A model generated the notes under the pieces. It was not told the DNA's origin. It did not search any database and saw nothing but the letters and a program-made list of their open reading frames with translations. Positions 4,908 to 6,253 of a stretch of 6,253 bases of DNA are shown here, piece by piece; the stretch's first letter is position 1; each line of letters starts with the position of its first letter. The translations under genes were made by a program, and so were the position numbers. This DNA is from an uncultured beta proteobacterium (lineage in GTDB: Bacteria > Pseudomonadota > Gammaproteobacteria > Burkholderiales > Burkholderiaceae_C), in NCBI GenBank assembly GCA_903958915.1, contig CAJBVC010000263.1:1-6253 (forward strand), read 5' to 3'.

Positions 4908-6253
4908 TCAGGCAGGCTCAGGCACGCTGGGTAATCCCTCCAACGCCATGGCAAGCTCACGCTCGTCGTAGCTCTCATCAGACAGCTCGCCAGCAAAATA
5001 CTTCTGGTAGGACACCATGTCAAAGTGGCCGTGGCCAGACAGGCAGAACAAGATATTCTCTGCCTTACCTTCCCGCTTGCAGCGCAGGGCCTCTTCAATG
5101 GCGCCCTTGACGGCGTGGTTGGACTCGGGCGCAGGCACAATGCCCTCGTTACGGGCAAACAGCACGCCCGCTTCGAAGCACTCGACCTGGTTGTAGGCCA
5201 CAGCCTCGAGCAGGCCCAGTTCCTTGCAGTGTGATACGAGCGGAGCCATGCCGTGGTAGCGCAGACCACCCGCATGGAAGCCTGGTGGTGTGAACTGACT
5301 GCCCAGTGTGTACATTTTGCTCAGGGGCGTCATACCTGCGGTATCGCCAAAGTCATAGGCATATTTGCCGCGCGTGAGCGACGGGCAGGCGGCGGGCTCG
5401 ACCGCCACGATGCGCGATTTTTCTCCGCCGCGCAGACCGTGTCCGATGAAGGGGAAGGCAATGCCCGCAAAGTTGGAGCCACCACCGGCGCAACCAATCA
5501 CCACGTCGGGCCAGGCATCGGCCATCTTCATTTGTTCCATGGCCTCCTGACCGATGATGGTCTGGTGCAGCAGAACATGATTCAGCACCGAGCCCAGCGC
5601 GTACTTGGTGTCCTCGCGCTGCACGGCAAGTTCCACAGCCTCGGAGATTGCAATGCCCAGACTGCCAGGATGATTGGGGGTTTTGGCTAGAACCGATCGC
5701 CCATACGCAGTCTCACTGGACGGCGATGCCACACAGCGTGCGCCATAGGTTTCCATCACGGCGCGTCGATAAGGCTTCTGGTCATAGGAGACGCGCACCT
5801 GGTAGACCTCAACCTGCAAGCCATAAAGCGAACCGGCAAACGCCAGGGACGTCCCCCACTGGCCTGCTCCGGTTTCAGTCACCAGGCGCTTTACGCCCGC
5901 TTCCTTGTTGTAGAACGCCTGGGGCACGGCAGTATTGGGTTTGTGGCTGCCGGCCGGGCTCACGCCTTCATATTTGTAGTAAATGTGGGCTGGTGTGCCC
6001 AGTGCTTTTTCCAGGCGGTGCGCACGGTACAGGGGGGCCGGGCGCCACAAGCGAAACACGTCACGCACAGGCTCTGGAATTTCGATTTCACGCTCCTGGC
6101 TCACCTCCTGCATGATCAGTGCCATGGGGAACAGTGGCGCGAGATCGTCCGGGCCCACAGGCTGCAAAGTGCCCGGGTGCAGCACCGCCGGGGCGGGCTT
6201 GGGCAGGTCGGCCTGGATGTTGTACCAAAAGCGCGGCATCTGGCTTTCGTCCA
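4908..6253 (-). CDS. trpB2: TrpB2-type (TrpEb_2) PLP-dependent tryptophan synthase beta-like enzyme (5' end probably cut by window)
   Basis: A fold-type II PLP enzyme of the TrpB2 branch, not the standard TrpB1 of the trpAB pair: about 443 residues from the first ATG (6239), longer than TrpB1, with the opening PRFWYNIQADLP and LHPGTLQPVGPDDLAPLFP blocks typical of TrpB2. Numbered from that ATG: RPAPLYRA at 66-73, the PLP lysine K100 in GSHKPN, catalytic-type glutamate E122 in TETGAGQWG, the PLP phosphate loop GCAGGGSNF at 249-257, and SGHGHFD at 401-407. Family members make tryptophan from indole with serine or O-phosphoserine; the role in bacteria that also have TrpB1 is unclear (indole salvage or an amino-acid lyase has been proposed). 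The frame is open to the right edge, and the codons before the ATG encode Asp-Glu-Ser-Gln, resembling the N-terminus I recall for relatives. No convincing ribosome site precedes the ATG, so the true start is probably beyond 6253. No trpA lies beside it. Confidence 0.9.
   Translation of the reverse strand, partial: DESQMPRFWYNIQADLPKPAPAVLHPGTLQPVGPDDLAPLFPMALIMQEVSQEREIEIPEPVRDVFRLWRPAPLYRAHRLEKALGTPAHIYYKYEGVSPAGSHKPNTAVPQAFYNKEAGVKRLVTETGAGQWGTSLAFAGSLYGLQVEVYQVRVSYDQKPYRRAVMETYGARCVASPSSETAYGRSVLAKTPNHPGSLGIAISEAVELAVQREDTKYALGSVLNHVLLHQTIIGQEAMEQMKMADAWPDVVIGCAGGGSNFAGIAFPFIGHGLRGGEKSRIVAVEPAACPSLTRGKYAYDFGDTAGMTPLSKMYTLGSQFTPPGFHAGGLRYHGMAPLVSHCKELGLLEAVAYNQVECFEAGVLFARNEGIVPAPESNHAVKGAIEEALRCKREGKAENILFCLSGHGHFDMVSYQKYFAGELSDESYDERELAMALEGLPSVPEPA

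Noticed and set aside
4903..4925. Imperfect hairpin GTGCTTCAG-N5-CTCAGGCAC at the convergent gene ends, considered as a bidirectional terminator
   Set aside because: The stem has a C-C mismatch and a G-U pair on the plus strand (two mismatches on the minus strand) and no proper T-run follows in either direction.
4799..5275. Minus-strand open frame of 158 codons overlapping the ends of trpB2 and the thioredoxin-like gene
   Set aside because: Out of frame with trpB2, rich in Arg/Ser/Cys, crosses two real genes and has no homology signal.

Overview
The window looks like chromosomal DNA of a betaproteobacterium, most likely a Comamonadaceae relative (Rhodoferax/Polaromonas/Hydrogenophaga type). 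This is a judgement from the moderately high GC, the codon choice and how familiar the protein sequences look; no search was run. No RNA gene, CRISPR array, insertion sequence or prophage gene was seen. Coding density is very high, and the only non-coding stretch over 100 bases is 4396-4527.

Left and centre (1-4395, minus strand): a compact four-gene operon, in transcription order porG (gamma), porA (alpha), porB (beta), then a GltD-like FAD/NAD(P) iron-sulfur flavoprotein that runs off the left edge. Together these form a split thiamine-diphosphate 2-oxoacid:acceptor oxidoreductase, closest in appearance to pyruvate:ferredoxin oxidoreductase. PorA and PorB build the TPP active site, PorB carries an iron-sulfur cluster, and PorG completes the CoA-dependent core. 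The flavoprotein probably passes electrons between the core and NAD(P)(H). No separate ferredoxin (delta) gene is visible. A cysteine-rich ferredoxin-like segment begins at the C-terminus of the flavoprotein instead. The genes are joined by an 8-base overlap (porG/porA) and gaps of 11 and 19 bases, each with a good Shine-Dalgarno, so they are almost certainly cotranscribed.

Intergenic region (4396-4527): a divergent promoter region between porG and a thioredoxin-like gene. It holds a near-consensus FNR/ANR-type site (4488-4501), a perfect TTGACA hexamer (4472-4477) and a 6-bp-arm inverted repeat (4421-4441). An FNR-type site would suit an oxygen-sensitive 2-oxoacid oxidoreductase, but this regulation is inferred.

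Right (4528-6253): a small cytoplasmic thioredoxin-fold protein on the plus strand converges, 14 bases apart, on a TrpB2-type (TrpEb_2) PLP enzyme on the minus strand. The trpB2 frame stays open to the right edge and the visible upstream codons look like conserved protein, so its true start is probably outside the window.

Two of the five genes are cut by the window edges: the flavoprotein at its 3' end and, probably, trpB2 at its 5' end.
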